DNA of 64,000 nucleotides from an uncultured Winogradskyella sp. (GTDB taxonomy: Bacteria > Bacteroidota > Bacteroidia > Flavobacteriales > Flavobacteriaceae): the NCBI RefSeq assembly GCF_947495255.1, contig NZ_CANLYI010000003.1, forward strand, positions 124,001-188,000. The letters are read 5' to 3'. The notes under the pieces were generated by a model. It saw only the letters and a list, made by a program, of their open reading frames with translations, was not told the origin of the DNA and searched no databases. How positions within the stretch are numbered: position 1 is the stretch's first letter; each line of letters starts with the position of its first letter. Below are positions 43,446 to 52,327 of the stretch, one piece after another. A program made the translations under genes and the position numbers.

Positions 43446-44468
43446 TTAAAACATCATTTTTCGCTGTTTAACTAATAACCAAATGACTACAGGAGCTCCA
43501 ATTAAAGCTGTGATAGCATTAATTGGCAGAGTGTAATCACTATGTGGTACTTGTGCTATGCTATCACAAATTAACATTATTATAGCTCCAAATAAAAATA
43601 CAGCAGGTAATAATACTTTATGATTTGATGTTCTAAATATTTGCCGAGTTAAATGCGGAATTGCCAAACCAATAAATGCAATTGGTCCTGCAAAAGCGGT
43701 AATGGTTCCTGCGATTAAACTTGTAGCAAAAATAATGATAAACCTGCTTTGTAATAAGTTTAACCCTAAGCTTTTTGCATAGTTATCACCTAGTAGAAAA
43801 GCATTAAGTCCTTTAATAGAAAAAATACTAAGTACAATTCCTAAACCGTAAATACCAATAAAAATGAGTAATTCTTCCCAAGATAAATTGCTTAAACTGC
43901 CAAATCCCCAAAATACGTATTGCTGTAATTGTTCTGCAGTGCTAAAGTAAGAGAGTACGCTCACTATTGCAGCAGTGATACTTCCAAACATTAAACCTAT
44001 AATCAATATAGCCATAGTATCTCTCACTTTACTGGATACAGCTAAAACAGCAAGAAGCACCAAAAAACTACCTAAACTAGCAGCAATTACAATACTCCAT
44101 TTAGAAATTAAAATTGACGCAAATAAACCACCAAATAAGCCAGAACCTAAAATAACAATGGCTACACCTAAACTTGCACCAGAACTAATACCCAAAACAA
44201 AGGGACCAGCTAATGGGTTTCTAAATAGGGTTTGCATTAATAAGCCTGAAATCCCTAAGCCAGAACCTACCAAAATTGCTGTAATGGCTTTTGGTAATCT
44301 AAAATCGGTAATAATTATTTGCCAAGTATTATTATCAGTTGTGCCAAAAAGACAACCAATAACTTCAGAAAACGGAATGCTTACAGAACCCAAGCTTATG
44401 TTAAGTACAAAACAAAATAGTAAGATTACTATTAAGATTATAAATGAGTATGTGTAGTTGGTTTTCAT
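43446..44468 (-). CDS. btuC: FecCD/BtuC-type ABC permease
   Basis: 340 residues with about ten transmembrane segments. FecCD family signatures: LFRNPLAGPFVLGISSGASL, YVFWGFGSLSNLSWEE, FAGPIAFIGLAIPHLTRQIF and the C-terminal INAITALIGAPVVIWLLVKQ. It forms the membrane channel for cobalamin (by context), heme or siderophore. Lies 38 bp downstream of the binding-protein gene. Confidence 0.85.
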   Translation of the reverse strand: MKTNYTYSFIILIVILLFCFVLNISLGSVSIPFSEVIGCLFGTTDNNTWQIIITDFRLPKAITAILVGSGLGISGLLMQTLFRNPLAGPFVLGISSGASLGVAIVILGSGLFGGLFASILISKWSIVIAASLGSFLVLLAVLAVSSKVRDTMAILIIGLMFGSITAAIVSVLSYFSTAEQLQQYVFWGFGSLSNLSWEELLIFIGIYGLGIVLSIFSIKGLNAFLLGDNYAKSLGLNLLQSRFIIIFATSLIAGTITAFAGPIAFIGLAIPHLTRQIFRTSNHKVLLPAVFLFGAIIMLICDSIAQVPHSDYTLPINAITALIGAPVVIWLLVKQRKMMF

Positions 44469-44506
44469 TTTTTATTAAATCATTCTGAAGAATGAGGAAG
44501 AGTCAT

Positions 44507-45649
44507 TTACTTTAATATTTCGAAAAAACATGGTTGATAGTCCTTAAGCAATTCAGGATGTGCAATTTTAATTATATCTTTTAAAGCTAAGTCTGGTCTT
44601 GCAGTTCCTAATTCATAGTATAAAACACCACCAGTTGCGCCTGTTTTATTTGTAAATGAATAAATTGTTTTATTTTTAAAAGCATCAAAATTAGTGTAGA
44701 GAGTGTTGGCTTTTTCTAGCTGTTCAAAACTACTATAATAAGAGGGACTTAACCATATGTCAGCGTCTTTAGCTTTGTCTAAAACGACTTCAAAACTTAA
44801 GGCTAAACTTCCGTTTCCTGTTGTGTCTTGCCATAAATAATCTACATTAGCATCTTTTAAGAATTGCGCTTCTGGACTAGAGCCATTTGGTAAATACCAA
44901 ACATCTTTGTGCATAGCTCCACTTAAAACTGTTGGTCTGCTTTTGGCTTGTTTGGCAATCTCCTTTGCTGCTAAATACTCTTTTTCAATAGTATTAAATA
45001 TAGAATCGGCTTCTTTTTCTTTATTGAATAATGCACCAAAGAATTTTATCCATTCGGCTTTTGCTAATGCAGAAGCTTCTACCCAATCACCATTATAGAT
45101 GACAGGAATTCCTGCCTTTTTTATAGTTTCGAACGTTTTATTTATACCGTCTACACCAAAACCAACTACCACATCTGGATTTAGTTCTAATAAAACTTCA
45201 GTATTAATACCTTCATTTTTTCCTAGTTCTCTGATTTTTTTAATATCTATTAATTTTCTAGTCTTTTCTGAGGATACATAATTAGTTCCTGGAAAACCAA
45301 TAAGTGTTTCTTCAACACCTAAAAGCTCTAAAGCAGGAATATGAGTAGTAGAAGTCACCACAGTTTTGCTTATTGGTGTAATAATAACACCATCATAATC
45401 TGCCTTATTATAGGTGATTTTTGCAGCTTGTTCTTTTGAGAGTAATAAATAGGTGTATTTCTTTTCTGCCTTTGGCCAAGGTTTAGTAATCTCTATAGTT
45501 TTACTGTCGTTAGATTCTATAATTTTAAAACCTTCAGCATATTTTAAGGCGACTTGTTTTGTTTCACTTAAGTCTTGTAAGTCATTTTTAGTTTCATTTT
45601 TACAAGAACTAATAAGAATAAATAGTAATAAAATTCTGAAATATTTCAT
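44507..45649 (-). CDS. btuF: Periplasmic-binding-protein-type lipoprotein, BtuF-like
   Basis: 380 residues from MKYFRILLLF at 45649 (another ATG three codons upstream). Lipoprotein signal ending LISSCKNET. Two-lobed helical-backbone binding protein: SKTVVTSTTHIPALELLGVEETLIG, LIDIKKIRELGKNEGINTEVLLELNPDVVVGFG and ADIWLSPSYYSSFEQL, the FecB/BtuF pattern (motifs given here in parts of the protein around residues 95-120, 140-170 and 295-310). The ligand is inferred to be cobalamin because the divergent transcript is riboswitch-controlled; heme or siderophore is the alternative. Confidence 0.78.
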   Translation of the reverse strand: MKYFRILLLFILISSCKNETKNDLQDLSETKQVALKYAEGFKIIESNDSKTIEITKPWPKAEKKYTYLLLSKEQAAKITYNKADYDGVIITPISKTVVTSTTHIPALELLGVEETLIGFPGTNYVSSEKTRKLIDIKKIRELGKNEGINTEVLLELNPDVVVGFGVDGINKTFETIKKAGIPVIYNGDWVEASALAKAEWIKFFGALFNKEKEADSIFNTIEKEYLAAKEIAKQAKSRPTVLSGAMHKDVWYLPNGSSPEAQFLKDANVDYLWQDTTGNGSLALSFEVVLDKAKDADIWLSPSYYSSFEQLEKANTLYTNFDAFKNKTIYSFTNKTGATGGVLYYELGTARPDLALKDIIKIAHPELLKDYQPCFFEILK

Positions 45650-45709
45650 AGGTAACATTTGTAACTTATAAATTGTAAACTTCTCATTAATTTTGATAAA
45701 AATTCTATT

Positions 45710-45817
45710 ATGAGAGGCGATTCAAATTTAACACTATATATCGTTGCAGGAATAATCATTGCACATTTTTTAATTGGATTCATTTATCTCATCTACAAAA
45801 TGAATAAGAAAAAGTAA
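45710..45817 (+). CDS. Candidate 35-residue single-helix membrane protein
   Basis: Small frame coding for MRGDSNLTLYIVAG, a hydrophobic run (about 8-29, ending GFIYLIY) and a basic KMNKKK tail, so a single-pass peptide with the basic end in the cytoplasm. It lies between the divergent btuF gene and the promoter of the cobalamin riboswitch, with no overlap. A coherent membrane protein from so short an open frame is suggestive but not proof of expression. Confidence 0.5.
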   Translation: MRGDSNLTLYIVAGIIIAHFLIGFIYLIYKMNKKK

Positions 45818-45849
45818 TCAACTACACTTAATAGATTACTATAAAAGCT

Positions 45850-45857
45850 TACCTTTG
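45850..45857 (+). promoter_or_regulatory. -7 promoter box before the cobalamin riboswitch
   Basis: TACCTTTG matches TAnnTTTG and places the transcript start at about 45862, immediately before the riboswitch core. No convincing -33 TTG was seen. Confidence 0.55.
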
Positions 45858-45863
45858 TCGCGA

Positions 45864-46080
45864 AATTTGGTTCTATTCTTAATTGAATGGATTAAAAGGG
45901 AATCTGGTTAGATACCAGAACTGTTCCCGCAACTGTAAGTTTAGTCACATTATGTGATGATTACTATTACACTTCAAGTCACTGAAGAAACAAATTGCCA
46001 TAGTCGACGAAAAAAAAATCGATTATACAATGACGCTTTGGGAAGACAAATAGTAATACACGAGTCAGGAGACCTGCCAT
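45864..46080 (+). promoter_or_regulatory. Cobalamin (adenosylcobalamin) riboswitch
   Basis: Conserved elements in order: AAAAGGGAATCTGGT with a paired arm ending CCAGAACTGTTCCC, then CGCAACTGTAA (45929-45939), a GGGAAGAC segment (about 46040) and the B12 box AGTCAGGAGACCTGCC at 46063-46078. It lies 48 bp before the ATG of the TonB-dependent receptor gene, so it should repress receptor and propeller synthesis when cobalamin is plentiful. Confidence 0.95.
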
Positions 46081-46125
46081 TTTTAACAAATAAAGTAAAA
46101 CTTTCGGGATAAAAGTGATTGCAGT

Positions 46126-47961
46126 ATGACACGTATAGTATTCTTTTTTTTATTGCTATGTTTTTATAGCGTTGCCAAGGCACAAACGTCCACTGATTCT
46201 ATTCAGCGCTTGGATGAAGTTGTGTTGAGTGATGTTAAGTTGAAACATTATAACGAAGGTTATAAACTTACCGTTTTAAGTGATTCTATTCTCAGAAAAA
46301 ATGGAAACTCATTAACCGATGTTTTACGTTTTAATTCTAATATTTATTTCAAAGAGAATGGTTATGGTATGGTTTCTTCAGCGTCTTTTAGAGGAACCAA
46401 TGCATCTCAAACTGCTGTAATTTGGAATGGTATTAATATTAATTCGCAACTGAACGGACAAGTAGATTTTAATACCATATCTGCAGCTAATTACAATTCT
46501 ATAAGTATAAGAAGTGGAGGCGGAAGTGTGCAATATGGAAGTGGCGCCATTGGTGGAAGTGTGCATTTATCTAATGATTCAGATTTTACAAAGCATATAA
46601 ATCATAGGCTGCAATTGGGTTATGGAAGTTATGAAACTGAGAATGCCAGTTATAATTTATCCTTTGGTAATAACAAATGGTCTGGTAGTGCAGGTATTTC
46701 TTATGTGAGAACCGAAAATGATTATCGAATTCTTGGTTCAGCTGAAAAAAATGAAAATGGTGCTTTTAATAATTTAGACCTTAATCTAAACTTAGGTTAT
46801 GTTTTATCTCAAAAGGATGTTCTAAAAGTTTACCATCAGAATTTTAGAAGCGATAGAGCATTTTCTTCAACCTTATTAGCGCCTTCTAATAGTAAATATG
46901 AAACTGAAGATTACCGTAGCATGTTAGAATGGGCTCATGTTGGAGATAATTTTACGTCGAGTTTAAAAGCGGTACATTTATTAGAACAATTTAAATATTT
47001 TGAAAACAAAGATTTAAATAACTACTCTAAAGGACAAGCAAAAACATGGCTCATTAAGCATCATTATAAGCGTAATCTGTCTAAAAATATGGCTTTGAGT
47101 GTTATTACAGATTACAGTTATATTACGGCTGAAGGAAATAGTTATGTAGATCCAAAACGAAATGCTTTTTCTGCTACTGCCATATTAAATCATCAATTTT
47201 CATCAAAATTTAGATACAACATAAATGTTAGAAAAGATGTGATTTCAGATTTTAAAAGTCCTTTAGTTTTTGCAGGAGATTTAAGTTACAAAGTAGCAGA
47301 AACTTATACATTAAAGTTTAATGCTTCTAAAAACTTTAGAGTGCCAACATTTAATGATTTGTATTGGAATCCTGGTGGAAATTTAGACTTAGAACCAGAA
47401 GAGTCTTTTCAATTTGATTTAGGTCACCAACTTAAAATATTAAAATCGTTACAATTAAAACTGAACACCTTTTACATTGAAACTTCAGACCTTATTCAAT
47501 GGCGACCAAATGCTGAAACCAACTATTGGAATCCTGTAAATATTGCTAATGCTAAGCATTATGGTTTAGAAGTAGAACTTGGTTATTCAAAACAAGTTAA
47601 TGCGCATCTCTTTAATTTAGTAACAGCGTATTCTTACACAGAAACGGAAGATGTAGAAAAAAATCAGCCGTTATATTATGTGCCACTTCATAAAGGCAAT
47701 ACAGCTTTATCATATAATTTTAAATCATTTACGGCTTATTACCAACACTTATTTACTGGAGAAGTAGATATTATTGGTGGCTCATTAGATGGTTATGATG
47801 TTGGAAATCTGGGCTGTTCTTATGATTTGAATGCAGCCGGAAAATTAAATTACATCCTAGATTTAAAAGTAAATAACATTTATAACACTTATTACGAAAA
47901 CGTGGCATTGCGACCAATGCCAAACAGAAATTTCAATATTAAACTAACACTTAAATTTTAA
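46126..47961 (+). CDS. btuB: TonB-dependent vitamin B12 receptor, BtuB-like
   Basis: 611 residues. Signal peptide ending SVAKAQ. A plug domain at about 25-150 (RLDEVVLSDVKL, a TonB-box-like start; SASFRGTNASQTAVIWNGI; IRSGGGSVQYGSGAIGGSV), then a 22-strand barrel ending in the typical KLTLKF. It lacks the N-terminal carboxypeptidase-like domain of SusC proteins. The upstream cobalamin riboswitch identifies the ligand. Followed 6 bp later by a beta-propeller lipoprotein. Confidence 0.9.
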   Translation: MTRIVFFFLLLCFYSVAKAQTSTDSIQRLDEVVLSDVKLKHYNEGYKLTVLSDSILRKNGNSLTDVLRFNSNIYFKENGYGMVSSASFRGTNASQTAVIWNGININSQLNGQVDFNTISAANYNSISIRSGGGSVQYGSGAIGGSVHLSNDSDFTKHINHRLQLGYGSYETENASYNLSFGNNKWSGSAGISYVRTENDYRILGSAEKNENGAFNNLDLNLNLGYVLSQKDVLKVYHQNFRSDRAFSSTLLAPSNSKYETEDYRSMLEWAHVGDNFTSSLKAVHLLEQFKYFENKDLNNYSKGQAKTWLIKHHYKRNLSKNMALSVITDYSYITAEGNSYVDPKRNAFSATAILNHQFSSKFRYNINVRKDVISDFKSPLVFAGDLSYKVAETYTLKFNASKNFRVPTFNDLYWNPGGNLDLEPEESFQFDLGHQLKILKSLQLKLNTFYIETSDLIQWRPNAETNYWNPVNIANAKHYGLEVELGYSKQVNAHLFNLVTAYSYTETEDVEKNQPLYYVPLHKGNTALSYNFKSFTAYYQHLFTGEVDIIGGSLDGYDVGNLGCSYDLNAAGKLNYILDLKVNNIYNTYYENVALRPMPNRNFNIKLTLKF

Positions 47962-47967
47962 AACAAA

Positions 47968-49029
47968 ATGATTTCAAAAAAAATTACTTTACTCTTTTTA
48001 TCAGTAACGTTATTATTTTCATCGTGTAGTAGTGATGACGATAATACAGGAAATGAATCTCTAGGAGATTACGAAAACGGGATTATAGTTTCAAATCAAG
48101 GTAATTTTGGACAAGGGAATGCCTCAATTACATATACTTCTAATGATTTATCAATTATAGAAAATAATGTTTTTAGTACGGTAAATGATAGAGCTTTAGG
48201 AGATACAGCTCAAAGTATAACCTTTAACGACGATTTAGCTTACATTGTTTTAAATGCATCAAATGCAATTGAAATTGTAAACCGTTACACTTTTGAATCT
48301 GTAGCAACAATAAATACTGGTTTAGACAACCCAAGGTATATAGCTTTTGCAAATGGGAAAGGTTATGTTACAAATTGGGGTGATGGTGGCGTTGCAACTG
48401 ATGATTATGTTGCCATTATTGATGCGACAACTAATACAATTAGTTCACAAACTATCACTGTAGAAGAAGGCCCAGAAAAAATATTGGCAGACGGCAATAT
48501 TATTTACGTAGCGCATCAAGGTGGTTACAGTCAAAACAATATTATTTCAGTAATTAATGCTGTTACAGATGTTGTGTCTACTACAGTAACAGTAGGAGAT
48601 GTGCCAAATTCTTTAAGATTAGATGCTGATGGCGATTTATGGGTTTTAGCAGGTGGAACACCATCTTGGACAGGTAGTGAAACTGGTGGGAAATTATCTA
48701 AAATAGATACTAGTGATTATGGCGTAACCTCTATTGACTTTGCAGGTACAGAACACCCAAGCTATTTAGCATTAGAAAACGGAACACTTTACTATTATTT
48801 ATCTGGAAGCGTTTACAAAATGGATACAGATGATACAGTACTACCAACATCAGCAGAACTTACAGGTTTAAACTTTTATGGAATGGAAGTTAAAGACAAT
48901 GTTTTATATGGAGTTGATGCTGTCGATTACACAAGTAATGGTATGATTTTATCATACAGCTTATCTTCAAATGAAGTAACAAACTTTGCAGATACAGGTA
49001 TTATTCCAGGAGGAATTTATTTCAATTAA
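47968..49029 (+). CDS. Surface beta-propeller lipoprotein, BtuG-like
   Basis: 353 residues. Lipoprotein signal with cysteine in FSSCSSDDDNTG, an acidic surface-export-type sequence. The body has YncE/DUF5074-like propeller repeats: NGIIVSNQGNFGQGNASITY, PRYIAFANGKGYVTNWGDG, NIISVINAVTDVVSTTVTVG, PNSLRLDADGDLWVLAGG. In Bacteroides, the surface propeller BtuG captures cobalamin and caps BtuB; this gene has the same class of product and the same position directly after btuB under the riboswitch, so the same role is inferred. The function of this protein itself is untested. Confidence 0.75.
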   Translation: MISKKITLLFLSVTLLFSSCSSDDDNTGNESLGDYENGIIVSNQGNFGQGNASITYTSNDLSIIENNVFSTVNDRALGDTAQSITFNDDLAYIVLNASNAIEIVNRYTFESVATINTGLDNPRYIAFANGKGYVTNWGDGGVATDDYVAIIDATTNTISSQTITVEEGPEKILADGNIIYVAHQGGYSQNNIISVINAVTDVVSTTVTVGDVPNSLRLDADGDLWVLAGGTPSWTGSETGGKLSKIDTSDYGVTSIDFAGTEHPSYLALENGTLYYYLSGSVYKMDTDDTVLPTSAELTGLNFYGMEVKDNVLYGVDAVDYTSNGMILSYSLSSNEVTNFADTGIIPGGIYFN

Positions 49030-49052
49030 TAGAAAACCTTAGTATAATAGTA

Positions 49053-49096
49053 TAAAAAAAAGCCGCTTTCTTAGCAATAGAAAGCGGCTTTTTTAT
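49053..49096. terminator. Terminator after the btuB operon
   Basis: AAAAAGCCGCTTTCT pairs with AGAAAGCGGCTTTTT, flanked by A- and T-runs. It can serve both the btuB operon and the convergent S41 peptidase gene. Confidence 0.9.
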
Positions 49097-49110
49097 TCAG
49101 TATATTTCCT

Positions 49111-50538
49111 TTAATCAATAAACATATCTTGTTCAAAAGGTGCTATTTTTTGTTTCACTTCTCTAAGTTTATAAACCTCGTTTGTTTGATTAGAAGATCT
49201 ATCTGCAAAAGTTATATTTTGAATAGCAGCGGCTAATAAAGGCTCGTTGATATCTCCAAGAATACCAAAGTTACTAGGTGATTCTGTAAGTTCAATATCT
49301 GGTAATAAACCAGTTCCTGGTACTAACTCATCATTTACATTAGTAGAATTAGCAATAAGAGGTTGCATAGCATAGGTGTGACCAAGGTTTATACCTTCTT
49401 GAGTAAACAAAGTAGGCGAATCATAAATTGTACTTGATGCTTGTGTTTTTCCTACAGTATTTTCTCCAATAACAATGACTTCGATGTATGGTTTTAAACT
49501 GTTTATAACAAGTTCACTGGCTGAAGCTGTTCTTTTACTTGTAGTTAAGACATAAACCTTTGATAGGTTAAGACTATTTATAGAACCACCACCAGTAATT
49601 GAATTGGTAAATAAGTAATTGGTGTCACGACTTTGTAAGTTTTCATTATGAAAGGTTTTAGAAAAGATATCACCAGTGTTTCCACCTGTTACCATACTGC
49701 CTAAATAAGCCGCAGTTTGTACAGAACCTCCTCCATTATATCTTAAATCTATAACAAGCTCTGTTACACCAGCAACATTAAATTCACCAAACGCATTATT
49801 TAAAGCATCATTAAATCCACCATTAAATGCATTATACATTAAATAACCAATTTTAATTCCGCTTATATCTAAAACTTCGGTTTTGTGTATAGGGTTCTCT
49901 GTGTATGTTACTTTTGTTAAACTAGCACTTTCGGAATTCAGCGTTACGGTGTCATCAGCAGTTTCTGTAGTTCCGTTAGTATCGTAATCAGCAAAATTTA
50001 AGGTGTAATCGTTAGTAGTTAATAAATCAACGTAGTTACTAGAGCTAAGGTTTTGACCATTGACAGCTCTAAAGATTTGTCCTCGTTCTAGTCCTAAGTC
50101 TGAAGCCACACTATTATTAAGTACTAAAGTTATTGCTCCAAAAATTTCAGAATCACTTCCTGGTACAAAATATAAGTTATATTCAATCCCATTACTAAGT
50201 GTTATGCCATCTAGTAAATCTTGTAATTCATTATAGTTACTATAAATTCGGCTAAATCGATCTACTGTATTTGGTAAATATTTTAAGGTTTCAAATAATT
50301 CTTCAGGCGTATCGTAGTCATTTAAATATTCAGTGTATTCAATATTTGTTGTAAATCTATCATCTGCCAAATTCGGAATTTCGGGCTTGTATAAATAAAC
50401 AGCATTCATTCCTTTCCAAACAAAATCATTAAGCTCTAATGTGCTGGAAGGGATAATATTATCATCTAAATCATCAAAGCAACTTGTTACCGAAAAAAGT
50501 ACAATACAACTAAGCAGTAAAATTTTAATTTTTTTCAT
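49111..50538 (-). CDS. S41-family (C-terminal processing) peptidase lipoprotein
   Basis: 475 residues. Lipoprotein signal (FSVTSCFDD). A PDZ-like segment lies at about 165-220 (LGLERGQIFRAVNGQNL). The tail-specific protease domain follows: ELVIDLRYNGGGSVQTAAYLG, catalytic Ser in SKRTASASELVINSL and Lys in GENTVGKTQASS. Likely acts on envelope proteins in the periplasm or at the surface. Divergent from the third ECF sigma operon, with 166 bp between the starts. Confidence 0.88.
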   Translation of the reverse strand: MKKIKILLLSCIVLFSVTSCFDDLDDNIIPSSTLELNDFVWKGMNAVYLYKPEIPNLADDRFTTNIEYTEYLNDYDTPEELFETLKYLPNTVDRFSRIYSNYNELQDLLDGITLSNGIEYNLYFVPGSDSEIFGAITLVLNNSVASDLGLERGQIFRAVNGQNLSSSNYVDLLTTNDYTLNFADYDTNGTTETADDTVTLNSESASLTKVTYTENPIHKTEVLDISGIKIGYLMYNAFNGGFNDALNNAFGEFNVAGVTELVIDLRYNGGGSVQTAAYLGSMVTGGNTGDIFSKTFHNENLQSRDTNYLFTNSITGGGSINSLNLSKVYVLTTSKRTASASELVINSLKPYIEVIVIGENTVGKTQASSTIYDSPTLFTQEGINLGHTYAMQPLIANSTNVNDELVPGTGLLPDIELTESPSNFGILGDINEPLLAAAIQNITFADRSSNQTNEVYKLREVKQKIAPFEQDMFID

Positions 50539-50626
50539 AATCTCTTTTTCTTTTTTAATAGCAATTCTTTACATCTAACTGTAAAACTCTAAATTTACTC
50601 ACAATATTATAAAAAATTGAAATCTT

Positions 50627-50655
50627 TGTAACAAAAGATAAAGTGGCTCGTCGTA
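50627..50655 (+). promoter_or_regulatory. Candidate ECF promoter of sigma operon 3
   Basis: TGTAAC, 16 nt, CGTCGTA, the classical layout of ECF promoters (AAC in the -35, CGTC in the -10), 49 bp before the ATG of the sigma gene. It differs from the six-copy motif of the first island, consistent with a separate regulon. Single instance, so less certain. Confidence 0.55.
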
Positions 50656-50704
50656 ATAATGAAGGCGAGTAATAATCAACTTCACCAACCAACCAAAAAA
50701 AGTA

Positions 50705-51214
50705 ATGAAGCAGGCAGATTTTGTAAATATTGTTATGCCTTTTAAGGATAAAGTATTTCGTTTAGCAAAGCGACTACTAGTTTCTAGGGAAGAAGCTGAA
50801 GATGCTACGCAAGAAATACTGTTGAAATTGTGGAAGAATAATAAAAAAATTGAAGACTATAAAAATGTAGAAGCGTTTTCAATGACCATGACAAAGAATT
50901 TTTGTCTAGATCGACTAAAATCGAAACAAGCGCAGAATTTAAAAATTGTTCACAGTAATTATACGGATAACAATTCGTCGCTACAAAAACAAGTTGAAGC
51001 AAAAGATAGTGTGGATTGGGTTTCTAAAATAATGGAAGACCTACCAGAGCAACAAAAAATAATAGTGCAATTAAGAGATATTGAAGAATATGATTTCGCA
51101 GAAATAGCAAAGATGCTAGATATGAATGAAACAGCAATAAGAGTCAATTTATCTAGAGCACGAAAAACAATAAGAGAAAAATTAACTAGTACACATGGAT
51201 ATGGTATTAAATAA
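50705..51214 (+). CDS. ECF-family RNA polymerase sigma factor 3
   Basis: 169 residues. Region 2: SREEAEDATQEILLKLWKN and EAFSMTMTKNFCLDRLKSK. Region 4: LPEQQKIIVQLRDIEEYDF and MLDMNETAIRVNLSRARK. Begins the operon sigma/membrane protein/DUF4252/DUF4252, a conserved flavobacterial arrangement. A candidate autoregulatory ECF promoter lies upstream. Confidence 0.92.
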   Translation: MKQADFVNIVMPFKDKVFRLAKRLLVSREEAEDATQEILLKLWKNNKKIEDYKNVEAFSMTMTKNFCLDRLKSKQAQNLKIVHSNYTDNNSSLQKQVEAKDSVDWVSKIMEDLPEQQKIIVQLRDIEEYDFAEIAKMLDMNETAIRVNLSRARKTIREKLTSTHGYGIK

Positions 51215-51692
51215 TATAGAAGAATTAGTAGAAAAGTATAACAATGCTGAGACTACACTTAAGGAAGAAGCGCAATTAAAAGCGTATTTCTTAAGCGACG
51301 ATGTAGCACCACATTTAGAACATTACAAACCAATGTTTCAATACTTTTTAGAATCAAAAAAAGAGCAGTACACCAAAGACGTTCCATTAAACACTAAGAA
51401 AACAAAATTGTATCAATGGATTTCTGTCGCAGCTGTGGCTGTTTTAATGCTTGGGATATTTATTCCTAATTGGAATAGTGGACCAAAAACTCTAGCGGAT
51501 TATACGCCAGAAGAACAGAAATTATATTTAGAGACAAAGCAAGCGCTCGCCTTAATTTCTAATAATTTAAACCAAGGCTTGCATGGAATGAATGCGCTCG
51601 ATATGGCTGGAGACAACTTTAATAAAGGAATGGGAAAAGCCAATTACATCGCAGTGTATAGTAATACAACAAACAAATTATTAAAGAATTAG
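51195..51692 (+). CDS. Single-pass membrane protein, putative anti-sigma factor 3
   Basis: 165 residues, overlapping the end of the sigma gene by 20 bp (ATG 51195; ATG 51201 is an alternative). The cytoplasmic N-terminal part (NNIEELVEKYNNAETTLKEE, short helical, like the start of FecR-type anti-sigma proteins) is followed by a transmembrane helix at about 74-90 (WISVAAVAVLMLGIFIP) and an outer part with ALDMAGDNFNKGM. Translational coupling to the sigma gene supports an anti-sigma role. No zinc motif. Confidence 0.65.
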   Translation: MDMVLNNIEELVEKYNNAETTLKEEAQLKAYFLSDDVAPHLEHYKPMFQYFLESKKEQYTKDVPLNTKKTKLYQWISVAAVAVLMLGIFIPNWNSGPKTLADYTPEEQKLYLETKQALALISNNLNQGLHGMNALDMAGDNFNKGMGKANYIAVYSNTTNKLLKN

Positions 51693-51720
51693 AATCATTA
51701 AATATTAAAAACAAGAAATT

Positions 51721-52323
51721 ATGAAAAATTATAAATCGTACTTAAAAATGGGTAAAAAAACAATTCTGATAGCTGTATTAATGCTATCAACGTTAACATC
51801 ATTTGGTCAGACGGCAATTGATAAACTAGAAGATAAAGAGAATATTACATCTTTTATTCTAAATCAAAAAATGTTCAGAATGTTGGCAACAATGGGAATG
51901 AATGTTGAAGATTCTGAAGGCAAAGAATACGTTGAAATGGTTAATAAAATAACTGGATTAAAGGTGTTTACAACTGGTGATGAAGCGGCATCAAAAAGCA
52001 TGACGAGTACAGTTGCTAGTTATTTAAAGTCTTCAAAATTAGAAGAGCTAATGCGCTTTAAAGATGGTGACCAAACGGTTAAGTTTTATGTGAGAGAAGG
52101 TAAAGATGAAAACCATGTTAAGGAACTATTAATGTTTATGACAGGATTAAACGATTTTACAGATGAAGAAGGTGTAAAAATAAACGGTAAAGAATTTAAG
52201 TTTGAAACTGTCGTTATTTCTTTAACAGGTGAGATAGATTTAAGACAAATATCTAAAATTACAAGTCAAATGGATATTCCTGGAGGTGAGCAATTGAAGA
52301 AAGCAGGAGAAAATAAAGATTAA
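51721..52323 (+). CDS. Secreted DUF4252 protein
   Basis: 200 residues. Signal peptide ending LTSFGQ (Met10, at 51748, is an alternative start). The DUF4252 domain spans the rest, with ITSFILNQKMFRMLATMGM, YLKSSKLEELMRFKDGDQ and FETVVISLTGEIDLRQISKI. Function unknown. It lies 28 bp after the membrane protein gene and 4 bp before a second DUF4252 gene, probably as outputs of this sigma operon. Confidence 0.85.
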   Translation: MKNYKSYLKMGKKTILIAVLMLSTLTSFGQTAIDKLEDKENITSFILNQKMFRMLATMGMNVEDSEGKEYVEMVNKITGLKVFTTGDEAASKSMTSTVASYLKSSKLEELMRFKDGDQTVKFYVREGKDENHVKELLMFMTGLNDFTDEEGVKINGKEFKFETVVISLTGEIDLRQISKITSQMDIPGGEQLKKAGENKD

Positions 52324-52327
52324 TATT

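Noticed and set aside
45659..45709. Second cobalamin riboswitch in front of btuF on the minus strand
   Set aside because: No B12-box sequence (GGAGACCTGCC-like) is visible on the minus strand, and the space before the small frame at 45710 is too short.
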